Positions 17,363 through 26,603 of a stretch of 64,000 nucleotides of DNA are shown piece by piece. The stretch is taken from NCBI GenBank assembly GCA_963837335.1, contig CAWINS010000013.1, positions 1-64,000 of the forward strand, given 5' to 3'. Source of the DNA: RYN-230 sp963837335. Lineage in GTDB: Bacteria > Actinomycetota > Actinomycetes > Streptosporangiales > Streptosporangiaceae. The notes beneath the pieces were generated by a model. The model was not told the DNA's origin. It saw only the letters and a program-made list of their open reading frames with translations, and did not search any database. Every line of letters starts with the position of its first letter. Positions within the stretch are counted from its first letter, which is position 1. The translations under genes and the position numbers were made by a program.

Positions 17363-18766
17363 TCAGGCCACCAGCGTCTTGACCGCGGCGGTCAGCTCGG
17401 TCAGGGCACCCTTGGCGTCGGAAAAGAACATGCTGGTCTTCGGGTCCACGTAGAGCTCGTTGTCGATGCCCGCGTAGCCGTGTCCCATTGACCGCTTGAT
17501 CACGATGATGCTCCGGGCCTGGTCCACGTCGAGGATGGGCATCCCGGAGACCGGGTTCCCGGGCCGCCGCGCGGCCGGGTTGGTCACGTCGTTGGCCCCG
17601 ATGACCAGGGCCACGTCGGTCCGCGGGAACTCCGGGTTGATCTCGTCCATCTCCTTGAGCTGCGGGTAGGGCACGTTGGCCTCGGCGAGCAGCACGTTCA
17701 TGTGCCCGGGCATCCGGCCCGCGACCGGGTGGATCGCGTAGCTCACCTCCACCCCGCGCTCCTCCAGTACCGCGGCCAGCTCGGCCACCTGGTGCTGGGC
17801 CTGCGCGGCGGCCAGCCCGTAGCCGGGCACGATGATGACCTTCTGCGCGTAGGCGAGCTGGATGGCGGCGTCGTCGGCCTGGATGGACCGCACGTCACCG
17901 CCGGGACCTTCGATCGCCGGGCCGCTGTCGCCGGTGCCGAACCCGCCCACGAGGATGTTGCGGATCGACCGGTTCATCGCATCGGCCATCAGCTTGGTGA
18001 GGATGCCGCCGGACGCGCCGACCAGCGCCCCCGCGATGATCAGCGCCCAGTTGCCGATGACGAACCCGGCCATGGCCACCGCGGTGCCGGTGAACGCGTT
18101 CAGCAGCGAGATGACGACCGGCATGTCCGCGCCGCCGATGGGCAGCACCATGGTCACGCCGAAGACCAGCGCGGCCAGGATGATGATGATCAGCACGGCG
18201 ACGCTCGGCGTGGCGATCATGTAGATCGCGCCGCCGACCCCGATGGCCGCGGCCGCGATGTTGACGGCCCGCGAGCCGGGGAAAGTGATCGGAGACCCGT
18301 CGATCAGCCCCTGCAGCTTGCCGGCGGCGATGATCGACCCGGAGAACGTCACGGCGCCGATCAGCACGTCCAGGATCGTGGTGATCGTGGTGGACTCGGC
18401 CACGCCGGACGAGGCGAGCCTGACGTAGTCATCGATCGCGACCAGGGCGGCGGCGCCGCCGCCGACCGCGTTGAACACGCTGACCAGCTGGGGCATGGCG
18501 GTCATCTCGACGGTGCGGGCCGCGTAGAGCCCGGCGCCGCCGCCCAGCAGCGCGCCGGCGATGATCACGATCCAGCCGGTGAGGCTGACCGTGCCCGCGT
18601 GGATGACCAGGGCCAGGGTGACGGCGATGGCGAGGACCATGCCGCCGGTGGAGACCTGGTTGCCGCGCCGCGCGGAGGCCGGGGAGTTCATCAGGTGCAG
18701 GCCGAGCACGAAGCAGGTCGCCGCGCCCACGTACAGCAGCTGGGTGATCCAGTCGAAGGCGCTCAT
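17363..18766 (-). CDS. pntB: NAD(P) transhydrogenase subunit beta
   Basis: The 467-residue product has eight or nine hydrophobic spans in its first ~270 residues (domain II) and the NADP(H)-binding domain III at its C-terminus, marked by IIVPGYGLAAAQAQ, the HPVAGRMPGHMNVLL segment and GANDVTNPAA. It forms the proton-translocating transhydrogenase with PntAA and PntAB, making NADPH from NADH with the proton motive force. The start overlaps the pntAB stop by four bases (ATGA), as expected for a tightly coupled operon. Confidence 0.96.
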   Translation of the reverse strand: MSAFDWITQLLYVGAATCFVLGLHLMNSPASARRGNQVSTGGMVLAIAVTLALVIHAGTVSLTGWIVIIAGALLGGGAGLYAARTVEMTAMPQLVSVFNAVGGGAAALVAIDDYVRLASSGVAESTTITTILDVLIGAVTFSGSIIAAGKLQGLIDGSPITFPGSRAVNIAAAAIGVGGAIYMIATPSVAVLIIIILAALVFGVTMVLPIGGADMPVVISLLNAFTGTAVAMAGFVIGNWALIIAGALVGASGGILTKLMADAMNRSIRNILVGGFGTGDSGPAIEGPGGDVRSIQADDAAIQLAYAQKVIIVPGYGLAAAQAQHQVAELAAVLEERGVEVSYAIHPVAGRMPGHMNVLLAEANVPYPQLKEMDEINPEFPRTDVALVIGANDVTNPAARRPGNPVSGMPILDVDQARSIIVIKRSMGHGYAGIDNELYVDPKTSMFFSDAKGALTELTAAVKTLVA

Positions 18767-19134
18767 GAAGGGCGGCCGGGCTGGGCGGTGGTCGTCCGGG
18801 CCGGGGCCTGGCCGTTGCCGCTGACCGCGGCCGGGGCGGCGGGCGCCGGGGTGCGCGTGCGGCGGAACATCTTGAGCATCCGCCCGGTGACGGCGTAGCC
18901 GCCGACCACGTTCATCGCCGCGAACGCGGACGCCACGAAGGCCAGGATGTAGCCCAGCGGGTCGTGCGCGGTGACCGCGATGAGCATCGCGCCGGCCAGC
19001 ACGATGCCGTGGATCGAGTTGGCCGCCGACATCAGCGGCGTATGCAGGGTGGCCGGCACCTTGCTGATCACCTCGAAGCCGACCAGCAGGGCCAGGACGA
19101 AGATCGTTATGTCAGTGAGCAGTTCCGTGGTCAC
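18763..19134 (-). CDS. pntAB: NAD(P) transhydrogenase subunit alpha 2 (membrane part)
   Basis: The 123-residue protein has three hydrophobic helices (about residues 1-25, 33-58 and 60-85) and corresponds to the C-terminal membrane part of E. coli PntA, which is a separate polypeptide in the three-subunit enzyme of Rhodospirillum and actinobacteria. It overlaps both neighbours by four bases. The last ~30 residues are Pro/Ala-rich and probably cytosolic. Confidence 0.93.
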   Translation of the reverse strand: MTTELLTDITIFVLALLVGFEVISKVPATLHTPLMSAANSIHGIVLAGAMLIAVTAHDPLGYILAFVASAFAAMNVVGGYAVTGRMLKMFRRTRTPAPAAPAAVSGNGQAPARTTTAQPGRPS

Positions 19135-20306
19135 GGGGTAGCACCTCCGGGCGAGCCAGCACCAGGCGTCGATTCAGCGAGCAGGGCAGCGGTAGCAGGG
19201 TGGATAACGGCCCCCTCGTGGGTGATGACCACTCCAGCCTGGATCTCGTCGCCGGGGTCAATGGCCAGCGCGCCGTCCTTGACCAGGTACAGCAGCAGCG
19301 TAGTGATGTTCCGGGCCAGGAAGGCCGACGAGGCGGCGGGCACGCTGGCCGCCAGGTTCCCGGCGCCGATGACGGTGACCCCGTTCCCGGTGACGATCGT
19401 CTCGCCCGGCACGGATCCCGCCACGTTGCCGCCGAGCGGGCCGGACCCCATGTCCACCACGACCGCTCCGGCGGCCATCTCCTTCAGCGCGTCCTCGGTG
19501 ACCAGCAGCGGCGGCTTGCGCCCCGGCACCTGGGCGGTCGTGATGACCACGTCATGGCGGGCGATATGGCCGGCCAGCTCGGCCTGCTGGGCCTGCCGCT
19601 CCTCGTCGGTGAGCGCCCGCGCGTAGCCGCCCTCGCCCGCCGCGTCTCGCACCGAGGCGAGTTCGATGAAGGTGCCGCCGAGCGATTCCACTTCCGTCTT
19701 GGTCTGCGGCCGCACGTCGTAGGCGGACACCACGGCGCCGAGCCGCCGCGCGGTGCCGATCGCCTGCAGCCCGGCCACCCCGGTACCCAGGATGAGGACC
19801 TTGGCCGGCCGCGCGGTGCCCGCCGCGGTGGTCAGCATGGGGAAGAACCGGCCGAACGTGGCCGCCCCGATCAGGGCGGCCTTGTACCCGGCCACGTTGG
19901 CCTGCGAGCTCAGCGCGTCCATGCTCTGCGTCCGGGTCAGCGTCCGGGGCAGCCCGTCCAGGCTGATCGCGGTCACGCCCTGGGCGGCCAGCGCCGCGGC
20001 CAGGCCGGGATCGGCCAGCGGGCTGAGCAGGCCGAGGATGGCCTGGCCCGGCCGCAGCGCGGCCGCCAGCTGGCGGTCCGGCTTACCGACCATCACGATC
20101 AGGTCGGCGTCGGCGAGCAGCTCGGCCCGGCTGACCACGGTCGCGCCCGCTTCCGCGTAGGCACTGTCGGCCAGCCATGCGCCGTCCCCGGCCCCGGATT
20201 CGACGAGTACCTCGAGCCCGGCGCCGCGCAGCCGCGCGATCATCTCCGGGACGAGCGCCACCCGGCGCTCGCCGGGCGCTGACTCCTTGACGACAGCTAC
20301 CTTCAT
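19131..20306 (-). CDS. pntAA: NAD(P) transhydrogenase subunit alpha 1 (NAD-binding)
   Basis: The 391-residue soluble subunit holds domain I of the transhydrogenase. It begins KVAVVKESAPGERRVALVPE, typical of the alanine dehydrogenase/PntA family, contains RTQSMDALSSQANVAGYKA, and has the NAD-binding Rossmann loop LILGTGVAGLQAIGTARRLG followed by AYDVRP. It passes hydride from NADH to the NADP site on PntB. It is the first gene of the operon, with about 310 bases upstream before the next gene. Confidence 0.96.
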   Translation of the reverse strand: MKVAVVKESAPGERRVALVPEMIARLRGAGLEVLVESGAGDGAWLADSAYAEAGATVVSRAELLADADLIVMVGKPDRQLAAALRPGQAILGLLSPLADPGLAAALAAQGVTAISLDGLPRTLTRTQSMDALSSQANVAGYKAALIGAATFGRFFPMLTTAAGTARPAKVLILGTGVAGLQAIGTARRLGAVVSAYDVRPQTKTEVESLGGTFIELASVRDAAGEGGYARALTDEERQAQQAELAGHIARHDVVITTAQVPGRKPPLLVTEDALKEMAAGAVVVDMGSGPLGGNVAGSVPGETIVTGNGVTVIGAGNLAASVPAASSAFLARNITTLLLYLVKDGALAIDPGDEIQAGVVITHEGAVIHPATAALLAESTPGAGSPGGATP

Positions 20307-20617
20307 GGACGCGACCTCACGATGTCAGGGCGTGGACGGAAGGCAGCCTAATCCGCATGCGACTCGGCGGTCAGAGGCCACCGTCCCGCCGCACGGGGGA
20401 CCTCCGGGCATGATCGCACAAGATCACCCTCCGGGCTCCAGTATCGCCGGCGACCCTACCCCTGGCCTCCCCCGCCCGGGGGAGGCCAGGGGTTCCTGTG
20501 ACCGCCGGGCCCTCTGTGCCGCCAGTGACCGCAGTCCGTCCTGCCTGGGGTTCCTGTCGTCGTCGGGCGCCCATATGAGCAGGGTAGAGAGCTGACCGCT
20601 CCGCAGCGGGATGAAGG
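20307..20617. other. Intergenic region between ndgR and the pnt operon
   Basis: This stretch holds no gene. It should contain the promoter of the minus-strand pnt operon (right next to 20306 upward) and contains a strong hairpin listed separately. The words AGGGGTTCCTGT and GGGGTTCCTGT recur about 70 bases apart. Confidence 0.6.
20458..20493. terminator. 17-bp perfect stem with 2-base loop
   Basis: Positions 20458-20474 and 20477-20493 are exactly complementary and very GC-rich, with TT following on the plus strand. It lies beyond the 3' end of ndgR (minus strand). This is the commonest form of actinobacterial terminator, without a long T-run, although such a perfect palindrome might also bind a protein. 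Confidence 0.6.
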
Positions 20618-21334
20618 TCAGCTGGCGCGGCGAAGGGCGGCGCTGATCCGGTCGCCCGCGGTGACCACGGCGTTGGCGTGCAGCCGGCCCGGGGAGCGGG
20701 TCAGCCGCTCGATGGGGCCGGACACCGACACCGCCGCGATGACCTTGCCGCCCTGGCCCCGGACCGGGGCGGAGACCGAAGCGACCCCGGCCTCGCGCTC
20801 GGCCACGCTGGCCGCCCAGCCCCGCCGCCGTACCTGGGCCAGTGACGCCGCGCTGAACTTGGCCCCGCGCAGCCCCCGGTGCAGCCGCTCGGGCTCCTCC
20901 CAGGCCAGCAGCACCTGGGCCGCGGACCCGGCGGTCATCGGCAGCGCCGTGCCGACCGGCACGGTGTCGCGCAGCCCGGTGGCCCGCTCCGCGGCGGCCA
21001 CGCAGATCCGGCTGTCCGCCTGGCGCCGGTAGAGCTGCGCGCTTTCCCCGGTGAGATCGCGCAGCCCGATCAGGACCGGCTGGGCCACGGCGAGCAGCCG
21101 GTCCTCGCCCGCGGCGGTGGCCAGCTCGGCGATCCGCGGGCCCAGGATGAACCGGCCCTGGGCGTCGCGGGCCAGCAGCCGGTGCCGTTCCAGCGCCACC
21201 GCGATCCGGTGCGCGGTCGGCCGGGCCAGGCCGGTGGCCTGGACCAGCTGGGCGAGCGAGGCCGGGCCCGACTCGAGGGCGGACAGGACGGCCGCTGTCT
21301 TGTCCAGCACGCCGACTCCGCTAGAGTTGTCCAT
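20618..21334 (-). CDS. ndgR: IclR-family regulator of leuCD (NdgR-like)
   Basis: The 238-residue protein has an N-terminal IclR winged helix (about 8-65: LDKTAAVLSALESGPASLAQLVQATGLARPTAHRIAVAL) and an effector-binding domain. It is divergent from leuC, the position of NdgR in Streptomyces, which activates leucine and related amino-acid synthesis and affects antibiotic production. The start is at 21334 by homology. A perfect 8-1-8 palindrome lies 15 bases upstream in the shared promoter region. Confidence 0.92.
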   Translation of the reverse strand: MDNSSGVGVLDKTAAVLSALESGPASLAQLVQATGLARPTAHRIAVALERHRLLARDAQGRFILGPRIAELATAAGEDRLLAVAQPVLIGLRDLTGESAQLYRRQADSRICVAAAERATGLRDTVPVGTALPMTAGSAAQVLLAWEEPERLHRGLRGAKFSAASLAQVRRRGWAASVAEREAGVASVSAPVRGQGGKVIAAVSVSGPIERLTRSPGRLHANAVVTAGDRISAALRRAS

Positions 21335-21348
21335 GGTCCGATATTGCC

Positions 21349-21365
21349 GTCTCGCAATGCGAGAC
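21349..21365. promoter_or_regulatory. Candidate NdgR operator: GTCTCGCA-A-TGCGAGAC
   Basis: This perfect 17-base palindrome lies in the ndgR-leuC intergenic region, close to the ndgR start. IclR proteins bind palindromes of this kind and NdgR is known to bind the corresponding region in streptomycetes. Location and symmetry make it the best candidate operator. Confidence 0.6.
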
Positions 21366-21505
21366 GCAAGTCGGGGACCGGGCCCCTTGGGAGAGACAGC
21401 TTTTCCAGGTAGACGCCAGTTTCCAGGTCGACACCAGGTAGACAGGGACAAGGGGCCCCAGCTAGACGGTTCGCGACGAGGCGCCCGCTGAAAGGGGTTT
21501 GTTGC

Positions 21506-22933
21506 ATGGGACGTACGCTCGCGCAGAAGATCTGGGATTCGCACGTCGTGCATCACGCCGACGGTGAGCCCGACCTGCTGTACATCGATCTCCACCTGAT
21601 CCACGAGGTCACCAGCCCGCAGGCCTTCGACGGCCTCCGGCTGGCCGGGCGCGGCGTGCGCCGGCCCGACCTGACCGTCGCCACCGAGGACCACAACGTC
21701 CCGACGCTGGGGGTATCCGGCCCGGGGCTGCCGCTCGTGGGCCCGGGCAGCCCGGTGACCGACCCGGTCTCCCGGGTCCAGGTCGAGACGCTGCGCAAGA
21801 ACTGTGCCGAGTTCGGCATCCGGCTCTTCCCGATGGGGGACGCCGGGCAGGGCATCGTGCACGTGATCAGCCCGCAGCAGGGGCTGACCCAGCCCGGCAT
21901 GACCATCGTCTGCGGTGACTCGCACACCAGCACGCACGGGGCCCTCGGCGCGCTCGCGTTCGGGATCGGCACCAGCGAGGTCGAGCACGTGCTGGCCACC
22001 CAGACGCTGCCGCAGCAGCCGCCGGCCCAGATGGCGGTGAACGTGACCGGCGACCTGCCCTTCGGGGTGACGGCCAAGGACCTGATCCTGGCCGTGATCG
22101 CGCAGATCGGCACCGGCGGCGGCGTCGGCCACGTCCTGGAGTACCGCGGCGACGCGGTGCGGAAGCTGTCCATGGCGGGACGGCTGACCGTCTGCAACAT
22201 GTCGATCGAGGCGGGCGCCCGGGCGGGGCTCATCGCCCCGGACGACACCACGTTCAGCTACCTGGAAGGCCGCGAGCACGCGCCGCGCGGCGCCGACTGG
22301 GAAGCCGCCCTGGACTACTGGCGGTCGCTGCCGACCGACGCCGACGCCACGTTCGACCAGGAGGTCACGCTGGACGCGGCCGCCCTGACCCCGTTCGTGA
22401 CCTGGGGCACCAACCCCGGCCAGGCGGCCCCGCTCACCTCCTCCGTGCCCGACCCGGACGCGATGGACGACGCGGGCGACCGGGCCTCGGCGCTGCGCGC
22501 GCTGACCTACATGGGGCTGACCCCGGGCACGCCGCTCACCGACATCGCCGTGAACACGGTGTTCGTCGGCTCGTGCACCAACGGCCGGCTCGAGGACCTG
22601 CGCGCCGCGGCCGACGTGCTGCGCGGCAAGAAAGTCGCCGACGGGGTGCGGATGCTGGTGGTTCCCGGCTCGATGGACGTCAAGGTGGCGGCCGAACGGG
22701 AGGGCCTGGACGACGTCTTCACCGCCGCGGGAGCCCAGTGGCGCTCCGCGGGCTGCTCCATGTGCCTGGGCATGAACCCGGACACGATGGAACCGGGCGA
22801 GCGCAGCGCGTCCACCTCCAACCGCAACTTCGAAGGCCGCCAGGGCAAGGGCTCCCGCACCCACCTGGTCTCGCCGCAGGTGGCCGCCGCCACCGCGGTC
22901 ACCGGCCGCCTCACCGCCCCCGCCGACCTTTAA
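21506..22933 (+). CDS. leuC: 3-isopropylmalate dehydratase large subunit
   Basis: The 475-residue aconitase-family subunit isomerises 2-isopropylmalate to 3-isopropylmalate in leucine synthesis. The [4Fe-4S] ligands are visible: C357 in VGSCTNGR, and C417 and C420 in GCSMCLGMNP. Other family segments include HVVHHADGEPDLLYIDLH and VCGDSHTSTHGALGALAFG. The length is normal. GAAAGGGG precedes the ATG by about nine bases. leuD follows after 18 bases, so both subunits are made from one message. Confidence 0.97.
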   Translation: MGRTLAQKIWDSHVVHHADGEPDLLYIDLHLIHEVTSPQAFDGLRLAGRGVRRPDLTVATEDHNVPTLGVSGPGLPLVGPGSPVTDPVSRVQVETLRKNCAEFGIRLFPMGDAGQGIVHVISPQQGLTQPGMTIVCGDSHTSTHGALGALAFGIGTSEVEHVLATQTLPQQPPAQMAVNVTGDLPFGVTAKDLILAVIAQIGTGGGVGHVLEYRGDAVRKLSMAGRLTVCNMSIEAGARAGLIAPDDTTFSYLEGREHAPRGADWEAALDYWRSLPTDADATFDQEVTLDAAALTPFVTWGTNPGQAAPLTSSVPDPDAMDDAGDRASALRALTYMGLTPGTPLTDIAVNTVFVGSCTNGRLEDLRAAADVLRGKKVADGVRMLVVPGSMDVKVAAEREGLDDVFTAAGAQWRSAGCSMCLGMNPDTMEPGERSASTSNRNFEGRQGKGSRTHLVSPQVAAATAVTGRLTAPADL

Positions 22934-22951
22934 CCCGGAGGGAAACCAGCT

Positions 22952-23566
22952 ATGGAGCCTTTCACCACGCATACCGGCCGCGCGATCCCGCTGCGCCGGG
23001 GCAATGTCGATACCGACCAGATCATCCCCGCCGAATACCTGAAGCGGGTCAGCCGTATCGGATTCGCCGACGGCCTGTTCGCGGCCTGGCGGGCCGATCC
23101 TGAATTCATTCTCAACCAGCCCGTCGCGGATGGTGCGACCATACTTGTGGCCGGACCCGATTTCGGGATCGGGTCATCCCGGGAGCACGCGGTCTGGGCG
23201 CTGAGTGATTACGGTTTCCGGGCCGTCATCTCCGCACGTTTCGGTGACATCTTCCGCAATAACGCGACAAAAGCGGGCCTGCTCCCGGTCCGGGTTTCCG
23301 CGGAATTCGCGGAGTCATTGCAGGATGCGCTCGAGGTGACTCCGGACACCGAGGTGACGGTGGATCTGGTCACCCGGGAAGTGCGCGCCGCCGGGCCGGC
23401 CGGCCCCGCCGAACTGCGGGCACCATTCGATATCGACGACTACACCCGGTGGCGGCTGATGGAGGGACTGGACGACATCTCGCTCACCCTGCGTTATGCA
23501 GATGAGATCACCAGTTTCGAGCAGCACCGGCCGCACTGGCTGCCCACGGCCGACGCAGTGTCCTAA
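22952..23566 (+). CDS. leuD: 3-isopropylmalate dehydratase small subunit
   Basis: The 204-residue swivel-domain subunit begins MEPFTTHTGRAIPLRRGNVDTDQIIP and has the active-site segment FGIGSSREHAVWAL. It completes the heterodimer with LeuC. The length fits bacterial LeuD, and CGGAGGGAAACC stands just before the ATG. It is followed by about 185 bases leading to the HU gene. Confidence 0.97.
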   Translation: MEPFTTHTGRAIPLRRGNVDTDQIIPAEYLKRVSRIGFADGLFAAWRADPEFILNQPVADGATILVAGPDFGIGSSREHAVWALSDYGFRAVISARFGDIFRNNATKAGLLPVRVSAEFAESLQDALEVTPDTEVTVDLVTREVRAAGPAGPAELRAPFDIDDYTRWRLMEGLDDISLTLRYADEITSFEQHRPHWLPTADAVS

Positions 23567-23751
23567 GCACGGGGGCCTGAAAGTGCCCGCAGGACAGGAA
23601 ATTCGGGCGTCTGGAGGCCGACACGCCGGGATTTTACGCGTAGGTGATTGTGCCCAAGCGCTGGATCGCCTAATTTCGGGCAGGTCAGAGGTCGCGGTTA
23701 CGGCTCCCTGTCCGCGCGACCTCCCGTGGGGGACAACCGCAGGAGTGATTC

Positions 23752-24054
23752 ATGAACAAGCGTGACTTGATCGATGCGATCTCCGGCCGGCTGGGGGATA
23801 AGAAGACCGCGACTGAGGCGGTTAACGCAGTGCTGGACACCATTCAGCACACCGTCGCCAAGGGCGACAAGGTCGCGATCACCGGGTTCGGCGTCTTCGA
23901 GAAGGCTGTCCGCCCGGCTCGCACCGCCCGTAACCCGGCCACCGGCGCCACCATCAAGGTGCCGAAGTCGTCTGTGCCCAAGTTCCGTGCGGGCGCGGAC
24001 TTCAAGGCGGTCGTCAATGGCGAGAAGAAGGCCACGGCCACGAAGAAGCGCTAG
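23752..24054 (+). CDS. hup: HU-type DNA-binding protein
   Basis: The 100-residue nucleoid protein has the HU fold: MNKRDLIDAIS at the start, GFGVFEKAVRPARTARNPATG (the DNA-bending beta arm with the RNP motif) and a C-terminal KKATATKKR. It is the short actinobacterial HU, not the HupS form with a long lysine-rich tail. GCAGGAG lies before the ATG. Its position after leuCD matches other actinobacteria. A strong terminator follows 13 bases after the stop. Confidence 0.96.
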   Translation: MNKRDLIDAISGRLGDKKTATEAVNAVLDTIQHTVAKGDKVAITGFGVFEKAVRPARTARNPATGATIKVPKSSVPKFRAGADFKAVVNGEKKATATKKR

Positions 24055-24066
24055 TCGCTAATTCAC

Positions 24067-24101
24067 GACCGGGGGCCCGCCAGTCCGGCGGGCCCCCGGT
24101 C
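24067..24101 (+). terminator. Rho-independent terminator after hup
   Basis: A perfect 15-bp stem (24067-24081 with 24087-24101) and a five-base loop are followed by GCGTTTATT. Its position after the HU stop and the short T-run support termination. Confidence 0.88.
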
Positions 24102-24153
24102 GCGTTTATTGGCCCGGGCCCGTCAGCGCAGGCCGGGCGGGCCCCGGTCGCAT

Positions 24154-25347
24154 TCAGCGCAGGCCGGGGGACTTGCTGAGGGCCGTGGCGATCAGACGGT
24201 CAATAAGTTCCCGCAACGAAAACCCGCTGGCGGCCCACATTTTGGGAAAATAAGACGCTGCGGTCATTCCGGGCATGGTGTTGATCTCATTGAGCACGAT
24301 CTCGCCATCCGGCGTGTAGAAGAAGTCCACCCGGGCCAGCCCCTCGCAGGACACCGCCTCGAACGCGGCGCCGGCCAGGCGGCGCACCTCCTCCAGGTGA
24401 TCGGCGGGGATCGGGGCCGGGATCTCCATCCCGTTCGCGTCGTCCAGGTACTTGGCCTCGAAGTCGAAGAACTCCTCGCCGCCGTCCACCATCAGCTGCC
24501 CGGGCATGCTGGTGTCCGGGGGCGCGCCGTCCAGCCCTTCCAGCACGGCACACTCGACCTCCCGCCCGGGGATGGCCTGCTCCACCAGGACCTTGCGGTC
24601 ATAGCGCCGCGCGGTCTCGATCGACTCATACAGCCCGGCCAGGTCATCCGCCCGGGAGGTGCCGATGCTGGAGCCGCCGCGGGCCGGCTTGACGAACAAC
24701 GGCCAGCCCAGCTCGCCGATCGCGTCCAGGACCCGCTTGCGCTCGGTCTCCGCCGCCCCGGGCGGCCAGTCCCGGTCGTGGACCACCACGAACGGGCCCA
24801 CCGGCAGCCCCTTCGCCTTGAAGATCAGCTTCATGTACTCCTTGTCCATGCTGACCGCGCTGGCCAGCACCCCCGCGCCGACGTAGCGGACGCCCGCCAT
24901 CTCGAGCAGGCCCTGCATGGTGCCGTCCTCGCCGAAGGGGCCGTGCAGCATGGGCAGGACCACGTCCACCTCGCCGAGCTCGCCGGGAATGGCCCCGGGC
25001 TCCGTGGTGGCCAGGGCGCCGGATGCCGGTGTGCCGGCGGCCAGTGCACCCGACGGGAGCGCGCCGGGTTCTGCGCGGGAGCCGCCGGCCGTCCACGGCA
25101 GCACCGCTGCCCCCGGCTCGGCGACCGCCTCGACCGACGGCAGCTGCCCGCCGGTGATGGCCAGCCGCTCCGGCTCGTCCGCGGTCAGCACCCAGCGGCC
25201 GTCGGGCAGGATCCCGATCGGGATGACGTCGTAGCGGTCCCGGTCGATGCAGGCCAGTACCGTCCCGCCGCTCGCGCACGAGATCGCGTGCTCCGGTCCC
25301 CGGCCGCCGAACACGACCGCGACCCGGATCTTGCGCTTCTGGTTCAC
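24154..25347 (-). CDS. ddl: D-alanine--D-alanine ligase
   Basis: This 397-residue ATP-grasp enzyme joins two D-alanines for peptidoglycan. It shows RVAVVFGGRGPEHAISCASG at the N-terminus, LPMLHGPFGEDGTMQGLLEM, the ATP-grasp FVKPARGGSSIGTS and the metal-binding VLNEINTMPGMT near the end. A Pro/Ala/Gly-rich insertion of about 40 residues (near 90-130) is longer than usual. The GTG start at 25347 overlaps the stop of the upstream PLP enzyme by four bases (GTGA). It is the last gene of the plsC-gpsA-PLP enzyme-ddl operon. Confidence 0.96.
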   Translation of the reverse strand: MNQKRKIRVAVVFGGRGPEHAISCASGGTVLACIDRDRYDVIPIGILPDGRWVLTADEPERLAITGGQLPSVEAVAEPGAAVLPWTAGGSRAEPGALPSGALAAGTPASGALATTEPGAIPGELGEVDVVLPMLHGPFGEDGTMQGLLEMAGVRYVGAGVLASAVSMDKEYMKLIFKAKGLPVGPFVVVHDRDWPPGAAETERKRVLDAIGELGWPLFVKPARGGSSIGTSRADDLAGLYESIETARRYDRKVLVEQAIPGREVECAVLEGLDGAPPDTSMPGQLMVDGGEEFFDFEAKYLDDANGMEIPAPIPADHLEEVRRLAGAAFEAVSCEGLARVDFFYTPDGEIVLNEINTMPGMTAASYFPKMWAASGFSLRELIDRLIATALSKSPGLR

Positions 25348-26603
25348 GCCCGCTCCTCTCCCAGACCGTCCAGGGCCTGGTACACGTCTGCGATCAGGTC
25401 CTCGGCGTCCTCTAGACCGATGGAGAACCGTACCGCCCCCGGATCCATCCCCGCAGCATGCAGGGCCGCGTCGTCGAACTGCCGGTGCGTCGTGGAGGCC
25501 ACGTGGCTGACCAGGGTGTGCGTGCCGCCCAGCGACGTGGCTACCTGGCCGACCCGCAGCCGGTCGGCGAGCTCGTACCCGGCCTGCCGGCCGCCATGCG
25601 GGGTCACCGTGACGATGGCGCCGAACCGGGTGCCCTCCGGCCCCGCGTCGAACAGCCGGATCGCCGTCTGATGCCCCGGATGCCCGGGCAGGCCCGGGTA
25701 GTCCACCCGGGCGACCGCGGGATGCCCGGCCACCGCGGCGGCGAACAGCATCGCGGTGGAGCACTGGCGTCCGACCCGCAACGGCAGCGTCTCCAGTCCC
25801 CGGCGGAGCAGGAACGCCTCGTCGGGGGCCAGGGCCCCGCCGGTGTCGACGCGCACCGCACGGACCTGGCTGATCAGGTCCGGCGCCCCGGACACGACCC
25901 CGCCGGTCGTGTCCGAGTGCCCGCCCAGGTACTTGGTGGCGGAGTGCAGCACCAGGTCCGCGCCGTGTTCCAGCGGCCGGCAGATCACCGGGGGCGCCAT
26001 GGTGGAGTCCACCACCAGCAGCGCGCCGTGGGCGTGGGCGATCTCGGCCAGGGCGGGCAGGTCAGCCACGGCGGTGGTCGGATTGGCCACCGTCTCCGCG
26101 TACACGATCTGAGTCTCCGGCCGCATCGCCGCACGGACCTGATCGGTGTCGGTCACGTCCACGAAATCGGTCTGCACCCCGAACCGGGCCGCCACGTCGC
26201 GCAGGAAGCCGTAGGTGCCCCCGTAGACCGCGGCCGGCGCGACCACATGACTGCCGGCCCGCGTGAACGTCCAGAACACCGTGCTGATCACGGACATCCC
26301 GGAGGCGAAGGCCTGGGCCGCGGTCGGCCCGTGCGGGCCGGTCCCGTCCAGGCGGGCCCTGTCCAGGCGCTGGCCTTCCAGCGCGGCGACCGCGATGGCG
26401 AACGCGTCCGCGGTGGGGTTGTCGATCCGGCTGTAGCTGTAGCCCGCCGCCTCGCCGCTCAGCAGCGCCGCGTACTCGGCGCTGGAGGAGAAGGCGAACG
26501 CCGCGGTCCGGTACACCGGCGTGCCGAGCGGATGCTGCGCCGGGACCGGCGCGTGCGGCAGGTGTACCGCGCGGGTGTTCTCGCCGTGGCGGTCAGACGC
26601 CAT
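25344..26603 (-). CDS. PLP-dependent Cys/Met metabolism enzyme (cystathionine gamma-synthase/lyase type)
   Basis: The 419-residue protein is a member of the trans-sulfuration PLP family. The PLP lysine lies in LHSATKYLGGHSD, with YSRIDNPT near the N-terminus and VYAETVANPTTAVADL before the cofactor Asp (VVDSTMAPP). Sequence alone does not separate cystathionine gamma-lyase, gamma-synthase and methionine gamma-lyase. It lies between gpsA (start region overlapping by 11 bases) and ddl, so it is co-transcribed with envelope precursor genes. Confidence 0.92.
   Translation of the reverse strand: MASDRHGENTRAVHLPHAPVPAQHPLGTPVYRTAAFAFSSSAEYAALLSGEAAGYSYSRIDNPTADAFAIAVAALEGQRLDRARLDGTGPHGPTAAQAFASGMSVISTVFWTFTRAGSHVVAPAAVYGGTYGFLRDVAARFGVQTDFVDVTDTDQVRAAMRPETQIVYAETVANPTTAVADLPALAEIAHAHGALLVVDSTMAPPVICRPLEHGADLVLHSATKYLGGHSDTTGGVVSGAPDLISQVRAVRVDTGGALAPDEAFLLRRGLETLPLRVGRQCSTAMLFAAAVAGHPAVARVDYPGLPGHPGHQTAIRLFDAGPEGTRFGAIVTVTPHGGRQAGYELADRLRVGQVATSLGGTHTLVSHVASTTHRQFDDAALHAAGMDPGAVRFSIGLEDAEDLIADVYQALDGLGEERA

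Noticed and set aside
20618..22972. 784-codon minus-strand frame joining the IclR gene with sequence antisense to leuC
   Set aside because: Only the last 238 codons are IclR; the rest is the shadow of leuC. The start at 21334 fits the family.
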